A DNA stretch of 43,384 nucleotides from Pseudomonadota bacterium (lineage in GTDB: Bacteria; Pseudomonadota; Alphaproteobacteria; Rhizobiales; Rhizobiaceae): positions 1-43,384 of the forward strand of contig JAEWPB010000164.1 in the NCBI GenBank assembly GCA_023399465.1, written 5' to 3'. Numbering within the stretch: position 1 is the stretch's first letter; every line of letters starts with the position of its first letter. Position numbers and translations under genes: made by a program. Positions 32,432 through 41,765 of this stretch are shown here, piece by piece. Under the pieces are notes generated by a model, which saw nothing but the letters and a program-made list of their open reading frames with translations, had not been told where the DNA came from and ran no database searches.

Positions 32432-33967
32432 ATGACTGAGATAACCCGCCGTCAGACGCTGGGACTGGGCGCTGCTGCCTTTCTGTCGGGCATTCTTGCC
32501 GGCCGCGTGCCGGTTCAGGCCGCCGAAAGCGACACGCTGACCATCGCCTTCAATGTCAACCTGCCCTCCTTCGACCCGACGGTCGGTCCTTCGGCGGTCA
32601 ATCCGACCATCCAGGCGATCTACCGCGCGGTTTTCGACCAGTATATCGGCCAGGACACCGGGCTGAAGTTCGTTCCCGGTTTGCTGACCGCATGGGGCTG
32701 GAACGATGACAAGACCAAGGTCTGGATGGATGTTCGCGAAGGCGTGACCTGGCATGACGGCTCGCCGTTCACCCCGGAAGACGTGGTGTGGGCGCTGGAA
32801 CGCGCTGCCAATGAGAAGACCGGCAACCCTATCCAGTTCATCTGGTCCACCGCCGGCAACTACAAGATCGAAGGCAACAAGATCACCGGCGACGTGCTGC
32901 GCTTCGAGCCGACCTTCTTCATGTGGATGGGCTTCCTCACGGGATATATCCTTCCCAAGGCCTACTATGAGAAGGTTGGCGCGGAAGGCTTCGAAAAGAA
33001 GCCTGTCGGTACCGGCCCCTATATGGTTGACGCCTATGAAGGCAACGCCTTCCTGCGCCTCAAGGCCAACCCCAACTATTGGGGCGGCAAGCCGGCTTTC
33101 GAAACAGTCATCTTCAAGTTCGTGCCCGATGGTACGAGCCGCGTTGCCGAAATCGAATCCGGTTCGTCCGATGTCACGCTGGAAATCCCCTACGAAGACT
33201 TTGACCGGTTGAAGGAGAAGGAAGGCCTCACGGGGGTCGCAACCCCCATCTCCGATATCGGCATGATCTTCCTCAACAATATAGAGGTGATGGAAGACAA
33301 GAACGTTCGCCTCGCCGCCTGTCATGCCGTCGACAAGGAGGCTATCGTCAAGCGCCTGCTGCGCGGCTATGGGGTGCCTCTCGACACGCTCGAAGCGCCG
33401 GAATATTCGGCATACGACGCGTCCATCAAGGTTCCGTACGATCCCGAACTCGCCAAGAAGCTGCTCGCCGATTCCGGCTATTCGACGGACAAACCGGTCA
33501 AGTTCAAGATCCAGACGACCCGCGGCCTGAAGCCCAAGGACTACGAGATGGTCCAGGCAATCGTTGGCATGTGGCGCAAGGTCGGAATCGAGGCGGAAAT
33601 CGAAGTCTACGAAATCGCCAAGCACTACGAATTGCGCGCTGCGGATCAACTCGCCCCCGCGGCCTTCTACAACTGGGGCAATGCGATCGGCGACCCGACG
33701 ACGTCCACGGGCTTCGCCATGTTCGGTCCCTCCCCGCATTCGGTCTGGAATACCGATGACCTCGACGGCATGATCGGCCCGCTTTGGGGCGAGAAAGACG
33801 AGACCAAGCGCATCGATGGCTGGAAGGCCGTGTGCAGGTACATCGCCGAGCAGGGCTATGTGCTGCCGCTGCTGCAATATGCCCAGCCTATCGTCTACAA
33901 GTCCACGCTGAAGGTCATTCCGAACGTTTCCGGTGCACTGCAGCCGACGCTCGTCTCCAAGGCTTGA
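32432..33967 (+). CDS. ABC importer periplasmic binding protein (family 5, oligopeptide type), Tat-exported
   Basis: This 511-aa receptor of the SBP family 5 binds peptides, opines, nickel or oligosaccharides. The N-terminus has a twin-arginine signal (RRQTLGLGAAAFLSG) and a cleavage region near VQAAES, so it is exported folded. Family blocks include FVPGLLTAWGWNDD, DVREGVTWHDGSPFTPEDVVWALERA and KKPVGTGPYMV. It heads a five-gene ABC operon, with a 120-bp gap to the first permease. The flanking flavoproteins suggest a non-peptide ligand is possible. Confidence 0.92.
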   Translation: MTEITRRQTLGLGAAAFLSGILAGRVPVQAAESDTLTIAFNVNLPSFDPTVGPSAVNPTIQAIYRAVFDQYIGQDTGLKFVPGLLTAWGWNDDKTKVWMDVREGVTWHDGSPFTPEDVVWALERAANEKTGNPIQFIWSTAGNYKIEGNKITGDVLRFEPTFFMWMGFLTGYILPKAYYEKVGAEGFEKKPVGTGPYMVDAYEGNAFLRLKANPNYWGGKPAFETVIFKFVPDGTSRVAEIESGSSDVTLEIPYEDFDRLKEKEGLTGVATPISDIGMIFLNNIEVMEDKNVRLAACHAVDKEAIVKRLLRGYGVPLDTLEAPEYSAYDASIKVPYDPELAKKLLADSGYSTDKPVKFKIQTTRGLKPKDYEMVQAIVGMWRKVGIEAEIEVYEIAKHYELRAADQLAPAAFYNWGNAIGDPTTSTGFAMFGPSPHSVWNTDDLDGMIGPLWGEKDETKRIDGWKAVCRYIAEQGYVLPLLQYAQPIVYKSTLKVIPNVSGALQPTLVSKA

Positions 33968-34087
33968 TCGCCAAATGGCCGGGCGGCGTCGTGCGCCCGG
34001 CCTCAACCTTTCATGATCGACATCCGGCCCCGTCGGCTGGACACGCTCGGATAGCATCTTCGTCTGTCCGCATCAGGCTCCACACCC

Positions 34088-35101
34088 ATGCAATTGCTTG
34101 CCCTCTCTATCCTGCATCGGCTGGTACTCGCGGCAGTGACCCTGTTCGGAGTTGCTATCGTGGTCTTCGTGCTGCTGCGCGTCGTGCCCGGCGACCCGAT
34201 CGCCATGATGATTTCCCCCGGCGCCACCCCGGAACAGATCGCACAACTGCGTGCCAATTACGGTTTAGATGGCAGCATTTTCAGCCAGTTCGGGATCTGG
34301 CTGACCTCCCTGCTGTCAGGTGACTTCGGCACCTCCATCTCGCTCCGGCGCAATGTGCTGGAACTGCTGGCCGAACGCCTGCCGGCGACGCTCGAACTCG
34401 CCTTCGCCGCGCTGGTCTTCGCCATCCTGCTCGGCGGCGCCGTGGCCATTGCCGGCACGCTGGTGCGGCGCACCCCCGCCGAACCCGTCATCGACACCGT
34501 CAACGGCGTCGTGCTCGCCGTTCCGGATTTCGTCTGGGCGCTGGCGCTGGTTCTGGTGCTCGGCGTATTCTTTCCGATCCTGCCGCTCTCCGGTCGCATC
34601 GACCCGACTGTGCAGGGCGATTTCGTGACCTCCTTCTATCTGCTCGAGAGCCTCGTCCGCCTGCGTTTCGCCCAGTTCGCCGATATTGCGGCCCATATGA
34701 CCATGCCGGTGCTGGCACTTGGCCTGCCGCTCGCGGCCATCATCACCCGCGTACTGAAGGAGGCGCTCTTGGAGGCCATGGTGCAGGACTATATCCTGCT
34801 CGCCAAGCTCAAGGGCATGTCCTCGCTCAGGCTGGTACTGCAGGAGGCGCTTCGCAACGCCGTCGGCCCGACCATCGCGCTGACCGGTGTGCAGTTCACC
34901 TTCCTCATCGGCGGAACCGTGATCGTCGAACGCATCTTCGCCTATCCCGGCATCGGCAACATGGCGATCGACGCCGTGATTAACCGCGACTTGCCGCTGA
35001 TCCAGGGACTGGTCCTGGTCTTCGGCGCCCTGTTCATCGTCATCAATATCCTGGTCGACGCTCTCGTCGCCGCATTCAATCCGAGGCTGCGCCATGGCTA
35101 A
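34088..35101 (+). CDS. ABC importer permease, DppB type
   Basis: This 337-aa inner-membrane permease has six segments. It has the DppB-type start (LHRLVLAAVTLFGVAIVVFVLLRVVPGDP), the long periplasmic loop, and the cytoplasmic EAA-like loop at KEALLEAMVQDYILLAKLKG that contacts the ATPases. It pairs with the DppC-type protein, whose gene overlaps it by eight bases. Length fits the family. It follows the receptor gene after 120 bp that shows no gene. Confidence 0.93.
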   Translation: MQLLALSILHRLVLAAVTLFGVAIVVFVLLRVVPGDPIAMMISPGATPEQIAQLRANYGLDGSIFSQFGIWLTSLLSGDFGTSISLRRNVLELLAERLPATLELAFAALVFAILLGGAVAIAGTLVRRTPAEPVIDTVNGVVLAVPDFVWALALVLVLGVFFPILPLSGRIDPTVQGDFVTSFYLLESLVRLRFAQFADIAAHMTMPVLALGLPLAAIITRVLKEALLEAMVQDYILLAKLKGMSSLRLVLQEALRNAVGPTIALTGVQFTFLIGGTVIVERIFAYPGIGNMAIDAVINRDLPLIQGLVLVFGALFIVINILVDALVAAFNPRLRHG

Positions 35102-35942
35102 GTCACTGCGCGCGGCGCTGTCGGAACCGAAAGTGATCCTTGGCGGCGGCTTCATCCTCTGTCTGATCCTGATCGCCATCTTCGCGCCCTGGCTCGCGCC
35201 GAAGGATCCGCTCGAGCAGGATCTCATGCTCGGAACCCTGCCCCCGGTGGGTCATGCCGGAACCGAGCCCGGTTACTGGTTCGGCACCGACGATCTCGGT
35301 CGCGACGTGCTCTCGCGCCTGATCCACGGCACGCGCATCGCCCTGCTCGTTGCCTTCGTCGCAGCGGGCCTTGCGGCGTTAGTCGGCACAACGCTGGGCT
35401 TGCTCGCCGGCTGGTATCGCGGCTGGGTCGACATTGTCATCTCGCGCCTGGTTGATATCTGGATGGCATTTCCGCCGGTGCTGCTATCGATCCTGCTGGT
35501 CGCGGTCTTAGGCGCCGGCGTGCATTCCGTCATCGCGGCAATCGTCATCATCGACTGGACGCGCTTCTGTCGCGTGGTCCGCTCGGAAACCATGGCGCAG
35601 GCGCGGATGGAATATGTCACTGCGGCCAGGGTCGTCGGCTTCTCACGCTTCAAGATCCTGGTCGGACAGATCCTCCCGAATGTCGCGCCGGTTCTGATCG
35701 CGCTGATCAGCCTGGAAATGGGCATTGCCGTGATCGTCGAGGCCATCCTCTCCTTCGTCGGCCTGTCGGTGTCCTCCGACACCCCCACCTGGGGCGGCAT
35801 GATCGCGCAAGGCCGGCAGATCATTTATCAGGGATGGTGGGTCCTGGTGGCACCTCTTGTCATGCTGTTCCTTACCGTTCTCGCCTTCAACCAGCTTGGC
35901 GACGGCCTGCGCCGCGCCCTCGACCCGATGATGCGCCGATGA
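35094..35942 (+). CDS. ABC importer permease, DppC type
   Basis: This 282-aa partner permease has the N-terminal membrane anchor LGGGFILCLILIAIFAPWLAP, the DppC signature YWFGTDDLGRDVLSRLIHGTR, and an EAA loop around SETMAQARMEYVTAARVVG. It forms the heterodimeric channel with the preceding protein. Start ATG 35094 lies inside the end of that gene, and its TGA overlaps the following ATPase start as ATGA. Length is normal. Confidence 0.93.
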   Translation: MAKSLRAALSEPKVILGGGFILCLILIAIFAPWLAPKDPLEQDLMLGTLPPVGHAGTEPGYWFGTDDLGRDVLSRLIHGTRIALLVAFVAAGLAALVGTTLGLLAGWYRGWVDIVISRLVDIWMAFPPVLLSILLVAVLGAGVHSVIAAIVIIDWTRFCRVVRSETMAQARMEYVTAARVVGFSRFKILVGQILPNVAPVLIALISLEMGIAVIVEAILSFVGLSVSSDTPTWGGMIAQGRQIIYQGWWVLVAPLVMLFLTVLAFNQLGDGLRRALDPMMRR

Positions 35943-36802
35943 CCGTACCTCTTCTCTCAATCAATGGCCTATCGGCGGTGTCGGATCGGGACGGCGGGGC
36001 ACCCGTGCTGCGCGATGTTGCGCTCACGCTCGAACGCGGTGAGGTTCGGGGTCTCGTTGGCGAAAGCGGCGCGGGCAAATCGACCATCGCCAAGGCGCTG
36101 CTCGGCATTCTGCCGCGCACCGTCCGCGTCACCGGCGGTTTGATCAATTTCGAAGGCCGCGACCTGCTGACAATGCCGGCGCCGGCGCTGCGCCAGATCA
36201 TGGGCAGCGAGATCTCGCTCATTCCGCAGGATCCGCAGACCGCGCTCAATCCCGGCCGCCGTATCGAGGCGCAACTGACGGATGGACTGCGCCTCAAGCG
36301 CGGCCTGTCGGCCAGGGCCGCCCGCGACCGTGCGCTGACCCTGCTGGAGGAGGTGCATATCCGCGACCCCGAACGCGTGCTGCGCGCCTATCCGCACGAA
36401 CTCTCGGGCGGAATGCGCCAGCGCGTGCTGATTGCCTCGGCCTTTGCGCTAGAACCCAAACTCGTGATCGCGGACGAGCCGACAACGGCGCTCGACGTAA
36501 CCGTGCAGAAACAGATCCTCCGCCTAATCCGCGGGATGCAGCGGGCTCATGGCACGGGCGTGATCTTCGTCACTCACGATCTCGGCGTTGTGGCGCAGAT
36601 CTGCGACAGCGTCACCCTGCTCTATTCGGGCAAGGTGATCGAGCAGGGTAGCACCGCTGATGTGCTGCAGCGACCGAACCACATCTACACCAAGGCCCTG
36701 ATGGCAGCCGGCCCGCGCTACGACCGGCCGGATACCGGCCTCGAGCCGGTGCCGCAATCAGTCTTCGAGCAACTGCGGGCCGAGATCGGAATCACGCGAT
36801 GA
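35939..36802 (+). CDS. ABC importer ATPase, DppD type
   Basis: This 287-aa ATP-binding subunit contains Walker A GESGAGKS, the Q-loop region LIPQDPQTALNPGRR, the signature LSGGMRQR and Walker B LVIADEPTTALDV. Dpp-type ATPases work as heterodimers, here with the DppF-like protein. The frame is open from 35834, but ATG 35939 overlaps the permease stop as ATGA. The C-terminus ends soon after RYDRPD, shorter than many DppD proteins and possibly lacking their iron-sulfur-binding tail. Confidence 0.93.
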   Translation: MTVPLLSINGLSAVSDRDGGAPVLRDVALTLERGEVRGLVGESGAGKSTIAKALLGILPRTVRVTGGLINFEGRDLLTMPAPALRQIMGSEISLIPQDPQTALNPGRRIEAQLTDGLRLKRGLSARAARDRALTLLEEVHIRDPERVLRAYPHELSGGMRQRVLIASAFALEPKLVIADEPTTALDVTVQKQILRLIRGMQRAHGTGVIFVTHDLGVVAQICDSVTLLYSGKVIEQGSTADVLQRPNHIYTKALMAAGPRYDRPDTGLEPVPQSVFEQLRAEIGITR

Positions 36803-37632
36803 CCGACTATCTTCTCAAAGCCCGCGGTATCGAGGTCACTTATGGCGCAGGCGGGGTGTTCGGAAAATCCGGCGGACACAAGGTCCTGCATGGTGTCGAC
36901 ATGGACATCAAGCGCGGTGAAATTGTCGGTATCGTCGGCGAATCCGGCTCGGGAAAGACGACGCTCGGCCGCGCTCTGCTACGCCTCGTCGATACCTCGG
37001 CCGGCGACATCCACTTCGACGGCGAGAATATCACGCGCCTGCCCGACAACAGGATGCGCCCGCTGCGCCGCCGCATGCAGATGATCTTCCAGGATCCGAT
37101 GGCCTCGCTGAACCCGCGCCACTCCATCCGCCGCATCCTGGTGGAGCCGATGCTGCTGCACGGGCTGGCGAGCAATGCGGCCGAGGCAGAGACGAAAGTC
37201 CTCAAGATACTGGAGCGCTTCACCCTGCCCAAGGTCGTGCTCGGCCGCAACGCGCACGAACTCTCCGGCGGCCAGCGCCAGCGCGTCGGCATTGCCCGCG
37301 CCGCCTTGCTCGAACCGGATTTCGTGCTGGCTGACGAAATCGTGTCCGGCCTCGACGTTTCCACGCAGGCTCAGGTTCTCAACCTGATGAAGGATCTCGC
37401 GCGCGACATGGGCCTGGCCATGGCTTTCATCAGCCACGACCTCAGCGTCATCAGAGCCATCTGCGACCGTGTCTACGTGCTTCGGTTCGGCAAGGTCGTC
37501 GAGGCAGGCCGTTGCGAGGAAGTCTTCGCCGCCCCGAAATCCGCCTATACCCGGGCGCTGCTCGATGCGATCCCGCTGCCGGAGATCGACCCGGAATGGC
37601 TCGAGCGCGAGGCGCTGCCCGAGGTTCAGTGA
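36799..37632 (+). CDS. ABC importer ATPase, DppF type
   Basis: This 277-aa second ATPase shows Walker A GESGSGKT, the Q-loop block MIFQDPMASLNPRHS, the signature LSGGQRQR and Walker B FVLADEIVSGLDV. The Walker B glutamate region reads DEIVSGLD as usual for DppF/OppF. It overlaps the preceding ATPase as ATGA and completes the importer: receptor, two permeases and two ATPases. No terminator is apparent after it. Confidence 0.93.
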   Translation: MTDYLLKARGIEVTYGAGGVFGKSGGHKVLHGVDMDIKRGEIVGIVGESGSGKTTLGRALLRLVDTSAGDIHFDGENITRLPDNRMRPLRRRMQMIFQDPMASLNPRHSIRRILVEPMLLHGLASNAAEAETKVLKILERFTLPKVVLGRNAHELSGGQRQRVGIARAALLEPDFVLADEIVSGLDVSTQAQVLNLMKDLARDMGLAMAFISHDLSVIRAICDRVYVLRFGKVVEAGRCEEVFAAPKSAYTRALLDAIPLPEIDPEWLEREALPEVQ

Positions 37633-37740
37633 ACCGTCGCCATCGGTCGGCGGCGGCCCGGGCTGTGTTTCCGTCTTCCGTAAAGAGCGGCTTGCGCGCC
37701 CTCATGCGGCTTGGTGGTGGCCCCGCCAACTGGCGATCTG

Positions 37741-37878
37741 ATACTCCCCGTCTACCTGACGATGACTGCGCCGTATATCTTGACGTTGGGCGTGCTTGTT
37801 CTGACCGCGATCCGCGGAAGGACTTCAGGTGAGCCCTCCCTCCTCGGGCGCGTGCATCTGCGGCAAGACAAGCATTGA
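37741..37878 (+). pseudogene. Possible C-terminal remnant of an ABC sugar/nucleoside-type permease
   Basis: An uninterrupted stretch reads ILPVYLTMTAPYILTLGVLV followed by a basic tail and SLLG, ending at TGA 37876. This resembles the last membrane helix and tail of YufQ/BmpC-type permeases. Upstream the frame is soon lost. The rest of the 37633-37962 gap shows no other gene. The match rests on about 40 residues, so this is tentative. If right, a second importer was deleted here and the boundary between the Dpp-type and catechol regions is a recombination joint. Confidence 0.35.
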
Positions 37879-37962
37879 GACGCAAGCAAGACGTAAGTGA
37901 GCCAAGAGTCGAACTGACACCCGATCGTGCAGAACCCTCTTTGACGCGACAGAGCCGCCCCG

Positions 37963-38847
37963 CTACAGACTTCGGCCCACAGTCCGTGCAATGGAAACGA
38001 AATTGTGCAGGTGGATGCTTTGATCGTCGATCCGGTGATTGATTGACAGCCCGGTCTCGCCGATCGGGCTGCTGAAGGTGTGGAAGCGGATGCCATTGCG
38101 CTGCATGGTCCCAACCGAACGCGGCACGATGGCCACGCCCTCGCCCACTGCCACGAGACCGATGGCAGTATTGACATCCATGGTGAAGAGCACCCGCTCG
38201 GTGCTGATGCCATGGCGCTCAGCGCATTCCAACACCAGATCGGCGAAACTGGGACGAGGAAACTCGGGATAGAGAATTAGCAACTGCCCCGAAACCTCTT
38301 CGGGGCTGATCGCGCCGCGTCCGGGAAACAGCGCGTCCGGCGCACTTACAATCAGAGGCTCCGAGATCAGCGAGCGGGTCAGGATCTCGCTGTCGCGCAG
38401 ACCGGGCCGAGCAATGGCAAGGTCGATTTCGCGCCGGATCAACCCGCGTTGCAGGCCGTCATTGTTCATCGGCGTCAGGGTTAGAAAGACATCAGGAAAA
38501 GCAGCACGGAACGATTTCACGATATTGGGCAGGATGCCATAGACCGCCGACCCGACATAGCCGAGCCGAAGCCGCCCCTCCATGCCCTGACCGATCCGGC
38601 GGACCTCGCGCTCGCTGTCAGCGACAAGGCCGAGGATCTGTCGGCCGCGTTCTTGCAGCCGCTGCCCGGCCTGTGTCAGAGAAATGCCATTACGACCGCG
38701 GTGGAACAGCAGCACGCCAAGTTCGGTCTCGAATTGCTTGATCTGCCGGCTGAGCGGCGGCTGCGCAATGCCAAGCCGCTCCGCCGCACGGCCGACATGC
38801 AGCTCCTCGGCGACAGCCAGGAAATAATTCAAATGCCGAAAGTTCAT
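37963..38847 (-). CDS. LysR-family regulator, probably of the catechol genes
   Basis: This 294-aa protein has the LysR N-terminal helix-turn-helix (MNFRHLNYFLAVAEELHVGRA, then LGIAQPPLSRQIKQFE) and a two-lobed effector domain (GRLRLGYVGSAVYGILP onward). The AQPPLSRQI form is typical of the CatR/BenM group, which senses muconate-like intermediates. It lies downstream of the muconate-cycloisomerase-like gene in the same orientation, not divergent as is more common, so autoregulation would need its own promoter in the gap 38848-39002. Target assignment is inference. Confidence 0.9.
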   Translation of the reverse strand: MNFRHLNYFLAVAEELHVGRAAERLGIAQPPLSRQIKQFETELGVLLFHRGRNGISLTQAGQRLQERGRQILGLVADSEREVRRIGQGMEGRLRLGYVGSAVYGILPNIVKSFRAAFPDVFLTLTPMNNDGLQRGLIRREIDLAIARPGLRDSEILTRSLISEPLIVSAPDALFPGRGAISPEEVSGQLLILYPEFPRPSFADLVLECAERHGISTERVLFTMDVNTAIGLVAVGEGVAIVPRSVGTMQRNGIRFHTFSSPIGETGLSINHRIDDQSIHLHNFVSIARTVGRSL

Positions 38848-39002
38848 CCCGCCTCAGGGCCTTGTCTTCTCGCGCCAACCTATACCGCAGAATTCAACTG
38901 CTCAATCAATAAAGTCGGCGGAGAAGAGCCTCTTCAGCGGCGCTGCCGGGACGGGCCTTTCTCTGCGGTCAACAAACCAGGGCTCGGAACCGGTACGCGT
39001 CC

Positions 39003-40106
39003 TTACTGGTCCTGGCGGTAGCGCCGCAGCTTGTCCTCGTCGATCACGACCCCGGTGCCAGGCAAATTCCGCAGGCGCATCTCGCCACCCTCGATCTGCA
39101 GGGGTTCTGCCAGAAGATCATCGCTCATGTCGAGATAGTTCGACAATTCCGCCGCCCGTTCGGATGTCGCGCGGTAGGCCGCGCCGAAGACCAGCGACGC
39201 CATGGTACCGACCTGCCCGTCAATCTGGTTGCCGATGTAGTTCTCGACCCCCAGCGATTCCGACAGGAACAACACCCGCTGCGACTGGGTAAAGCCGGTG
39301 CGTGCGGTCTTGATCGAAATCGCCGTTGCCGAGCCGTCAATCAATTCGCGCACCACCTCTGCGGGGCGCGAAACCGATTCATCTGCGAAGAAGGGAATGC
39401 GGGCCTGGCTGACCAGCCAGCGCCGGCCCATCACGTCATCGGCCGGATTGAGCTCTTCGGCAAACAGCAGATCGAGATCTTCCATCGCCTTGAGCGCGCG
39501 CGCCGATTCCGAGGCCGTCCAGCCGCGGTTGCCATCGATGTAGAGGTCGATCGCGTCGCCGAAATGTGCTCTGAGCGCGCGGCAGACTTCGACGTCGAGC
39601 ATGAAAGGACGCCGGCCAACCTTCACCTTGAAGGTGGCGATGCCGTAGCGCTCCATGAAGCTTTGGGCGACCTCGACCATTTTGGCGGGCTCGTCGAAGC
39701 CGATCATGTGGCTCACACGCAGCCGATCGGTATAACCGCCGAGCAGTCGGCTAACCGGCTGGTTAAGCTCTTTGCCGTTGAGGTCCCACAGCGCGATATC
39801 CAACGCTCCCTTGGCGCAGGGATTGCCTACCGTGCGGTTGAGCAGGGCCTGGATCTTCTCCCGCTCGAGGCTATCAAGACCTATGATCTGTGGCGCGAAG
39901 ATGCCCTCGACCACTGCCTTGATGCCGGCCTGGGTCTCGCCATAGGTGAACGGGCGCGGCGGGGCCTCCGCCTGACCTATAACGCCATCCTCGCCGTGCA
40001 CCCGCACCAGAACGTGTTCTGCAACGTGTACGGCGCCCGAGGCGAATTTCAGCGGGTGGACATAGGGAATGTCGAAGGGAATGGCTTCGACCTTGGTAAT
40101 CTTCAT
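39003..40106 (-). CDS. catB: Muconate-cycloisomerase-like enolase superfamily enzyme
   Basis: This 367-aa (beta/alpha)7-barrel enzyme should convert cis,cis-muconate to muconolactone. Visible residues are the KxK pair Lys160/Lys162 (TFKVKVG), metal ligands Asp191 (IDGNRGW), a Glu in FAEELN (217-218) and Asp242 (FADES), and the distal Lys266 (SIKTARTG). The MLE subgroup fits best, but chloromuconate cycloisomerase or dipeptide epimerase activity cannot be excluded. The frame is open to 40553, but ATG 40106 gives the correct N-terminus MKITKVEAIPFDIP and avoids the upstream gene. It is third in the operon after the dioxygenase and the transferase. Confidence 0.83.
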   Translation of the reverse strand: MKITKVEAIPFDIPYVHPLKFASGAVHVAEHVLVRVHGEDGVIGQAEAPPRPFTYGETQAGIKAVVEGIFAPQIIGLDSLEREKIQALLNRTVGNPCAKGALDIALWDLNGKELNQPVSRLLGGYTDRLRVSHMIGFDEPAKMVEVAQSFMERYGIATFKVKVGRRPFMLDVEVCRALRAHFGDAIDLYIDGNRGWTASESARALKAMEDLDLLFAEELNPADDVMGRRWLVSQARIPFFADESVSRPAEVVRELIDGSATAISIKTARTGFTQSQRVLFLSESLGVENYIGNQIDGQVGTMASLVFGAAYRATSERAAELSNYLDMSDDLLAEPLQIEGGEMRLRNLPGTGVVIDEDKLRRYRQDQ

Positions 40107-40132
40107 GACAAATCCTGTCGTACAGCCGGCCG

Positions 40133-40774
40133 TCAGGCGGTCGGGCGGGGGTCGTCGCGGAACTCGGTGGCCTTGACAGATGCGCGTGTGCAGAATTCGG
40201 CATGCCAGGCGGCAAGGCGCGGACGGTCGTTGCGCCAGATTTCTGCGCTGAAACGGAAGTCGATGTAGCAGAAGGCCACGCCGATCGAGAGATGACCGGC
40301 ATCGAAGGGCCGGGCCGCGATCTGGTCGATTCGTGTCTCCAGCCAGTCGGCCGCGCTGTTGAGCTTGCGCCGCCAGGCGTCGATCTGCGGCTGGTAGCGC
40401 GCCTCGGCGGGGCGCATCCGCTCTTCGACCAGCCAGGGCAGCGCGATGTCGATCAGCCCGTTGCCCACTGCCTCGAGCGAGAGCGCCTGCCAGCGGGCTT
40501 CCGGTTCCGCTGGAAACAGCTGCGGGCCGCTCCGACCCGTGGCATCGGCCCATTCCATGATCACGCGCGAATCAAAGATCGGCAATGCACCATCGCGCTC
40601 CAGGGTGGGGATCTTGCTCAGCGGATTGATCTGCATGAGCCCCTCATGCGGGATCAGCGGATCGGCGGCAGTGCGGATCGTGGTAACCTGATCCGCAAGG
40701 CCCTTCTCATGAAGCGCAACCATCACCTTGCGCACATAGGGCGAACGCGGGGACCAATGCAGCGTCAGCGACAT
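40133..40774 (-). CDS. Glutathione S-transferase family protein
   Basis: This 213-aa protein has an N-terminal thioredoxin-like domain (LTLHWSPRSPYVRKVMVALHEKG, with Ser in the SPRSPY active-site turn, and the cis-Pro block NPLSKIPTL) and an all-helical C-terminal half. It lies between the intradiol dioxygenase and cycloisomerase genes. That suggests a role in the same pathway, for example as a maleylacetoacetate-isomerase-like or dehalogenating enzyme, or in detoxification. No motif separates these options. It starts 54 bp after the dioxygenase stop. Confidence 0.9.
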   Translation of the reverse strand: MSLTLHWSPRSPYVRKVMVALHEKGLADQVTTIRTAADPLIPHEGLMQINPLSKIPTLERDGALPIFDSRVIMEWADATGRSGPQLFPAEPEARWQALSLEAVGNGLIDIALPWLVEERMRPAEARYQPQIDAWRRKLNSAADWLETRIDQIAARPFDAGHLSIGVAFCYIDFRFSAEIWRNDRPRLAAWHAEFCTRASVKATEFRDDPRPTA

Positions 40775-40827
40775 ATTTTAATCTACCTGTTGAGGCGGGT
40801 TCGGGGGCAACCCGAACCCGGCAAGCA

Positions 40828-41679
40828 TTACTTGGCTTTCGAAAGGACGAAATCGAACTTGATATGCAGATCGACTTCGAGTTCTGGCGCGGCTGCGTGG
40901 TACTGGCCGATCAGGCTCTCTTTCACCGCAAAGACCGAGTCGTTCTCGAGATACTCATCACGCGAGTCGAAGACCTGGCTGATCAGCCGGTGGTAGCCGT
41001 CCTTCTGGATCATGAAATGCATGTGGCTGGGACGCATCGGATGATGGCCCATGGCGCGGATCAGTTCGCCTGCGGTGTGATCATCAGGGATCGGATAGGC
41101 AACAGGGCGCACGGCGCGGAAGGCGTAATGGCCGTTCTCATCGGTTTGCAACCGGCCGCGCAGGTTGTAGTCGGGCTGGTTCGGGTCATGGTTTTCGTAA
41201 AGCCCGTTCGGCGCATCCTCCCAGACATCGACCAGCGCGCCCTCGATCGGTTTGCCGGCGGTGTCGAGAATGCGGCCCTCGAAATAGATGGTTTCCTCAT
41301 TGTCGAAATGCATCTGCGAGATGCTGGCGCCCTTCGGCAGCACCGGCGGGTTCTCGCGATAGAACGGGCCCAGAACGGTGGATTCGCTCGCGCCTTCTTC
41401 CGCGCCGTGGCTGAGCATGTCGACCAGCACTTCGAGGCCGATGATGTCGCTCAGCAGAATGAATTCCTGGCGCTTGTCATCGCACAGCTGACCGGCGCGG
41501 GCCAGGAAGTCGCAGGCATAGAGGAATTCGCTGTGCTGCAGCTTCACCTCGCGGGCAAAATCATGAATGTGGCGGATCAGCGCTGTCAGCACTTCGCTAT
41601 TGCGCGGGGTGATTTCGCCATGCTTTCCAAGAGCAGAGATTACGACGTCCGTGACGTTGTCGATGGTGACTGTAGACAT
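40828..41679 (-). CDS. catA: Intradiol ring-cleavage dioxygenase, catechol 1,2-dioxygenase-like
   Basis: This 283-aa non-heme Fe(III) enzyme opens catechol-type rings between the hydroxyls. The iron ligands are Tyr161 (NGLYENH), Tyr195 (RPVAYPI), His219 and His221 (RPSHMHF). The N-terminal helical domain and the block STVLGPFYRENPP fit catechol and hydroxyquinol 1,2-dioxygenases. The cycloisomerase next door favours catechol or a chlorocatechol, since a hydroxyquinol pathway would need a maleylacetate reductase, which is not seen. A strong GAGGAGG ribosome site precedes the ATG. It is first gene of its operon, behind the palindrome at 41766. Confidence 0.9.
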   Translation of the reverse strand: MSTVTIDNVTDVVISALGKHGEITPRNSEVLTALIRHIHDFAREVKLQHSEFLYACDFLARAGQLCDDKRQEFILLSDIIGLEVLVDMLSHGAEEGASESTVLGPFYRENPPVLPKGASISQMHFDNEETIYFEGRILDTAGKPIEGALVDVWEDAPNGLYENHDPNQPDYNLRGRLQTDENGHYAFRAVRPVAYPIPDDHTAGELIRAMGHHPMRPSHMHFMIQKDGYHRLISQVFDSRDEYLENDSVFAVKESLIGQYHAAAPELEVDLHIKFDFVLSKAK

Positions 41680-41765
41680 TTCCTGTTTTTCCTCCTCAGC
41701 AATCCGGGCCTGGCTTGGCCAGAAATCAACGCCACTCGTGTGCGCTAGAGGCGGTGGATGCGTCT

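Noticed and set aside
32345..34057. A 570-codon open frame on the minus strand
   Set aside because: It is antisense to the binding-protein gene, its translation shows no domain, and the plus strand encodes a full family-5 receptor with a Tat signal.
40107..40553. N-terminal extension of the cycloisomerase gene
   Set aside because: The extension lies within the glutathione transferase gene in another frame, while the enolase-family N-terminus begins exactly at ATG 40106.
41690..41760. Sigma-54 promoter before the catechol dioxygenase
   Set aside because: Minus-strand GG and GC doublets occur, but none has the required ten-base spacing with a TTGC element.
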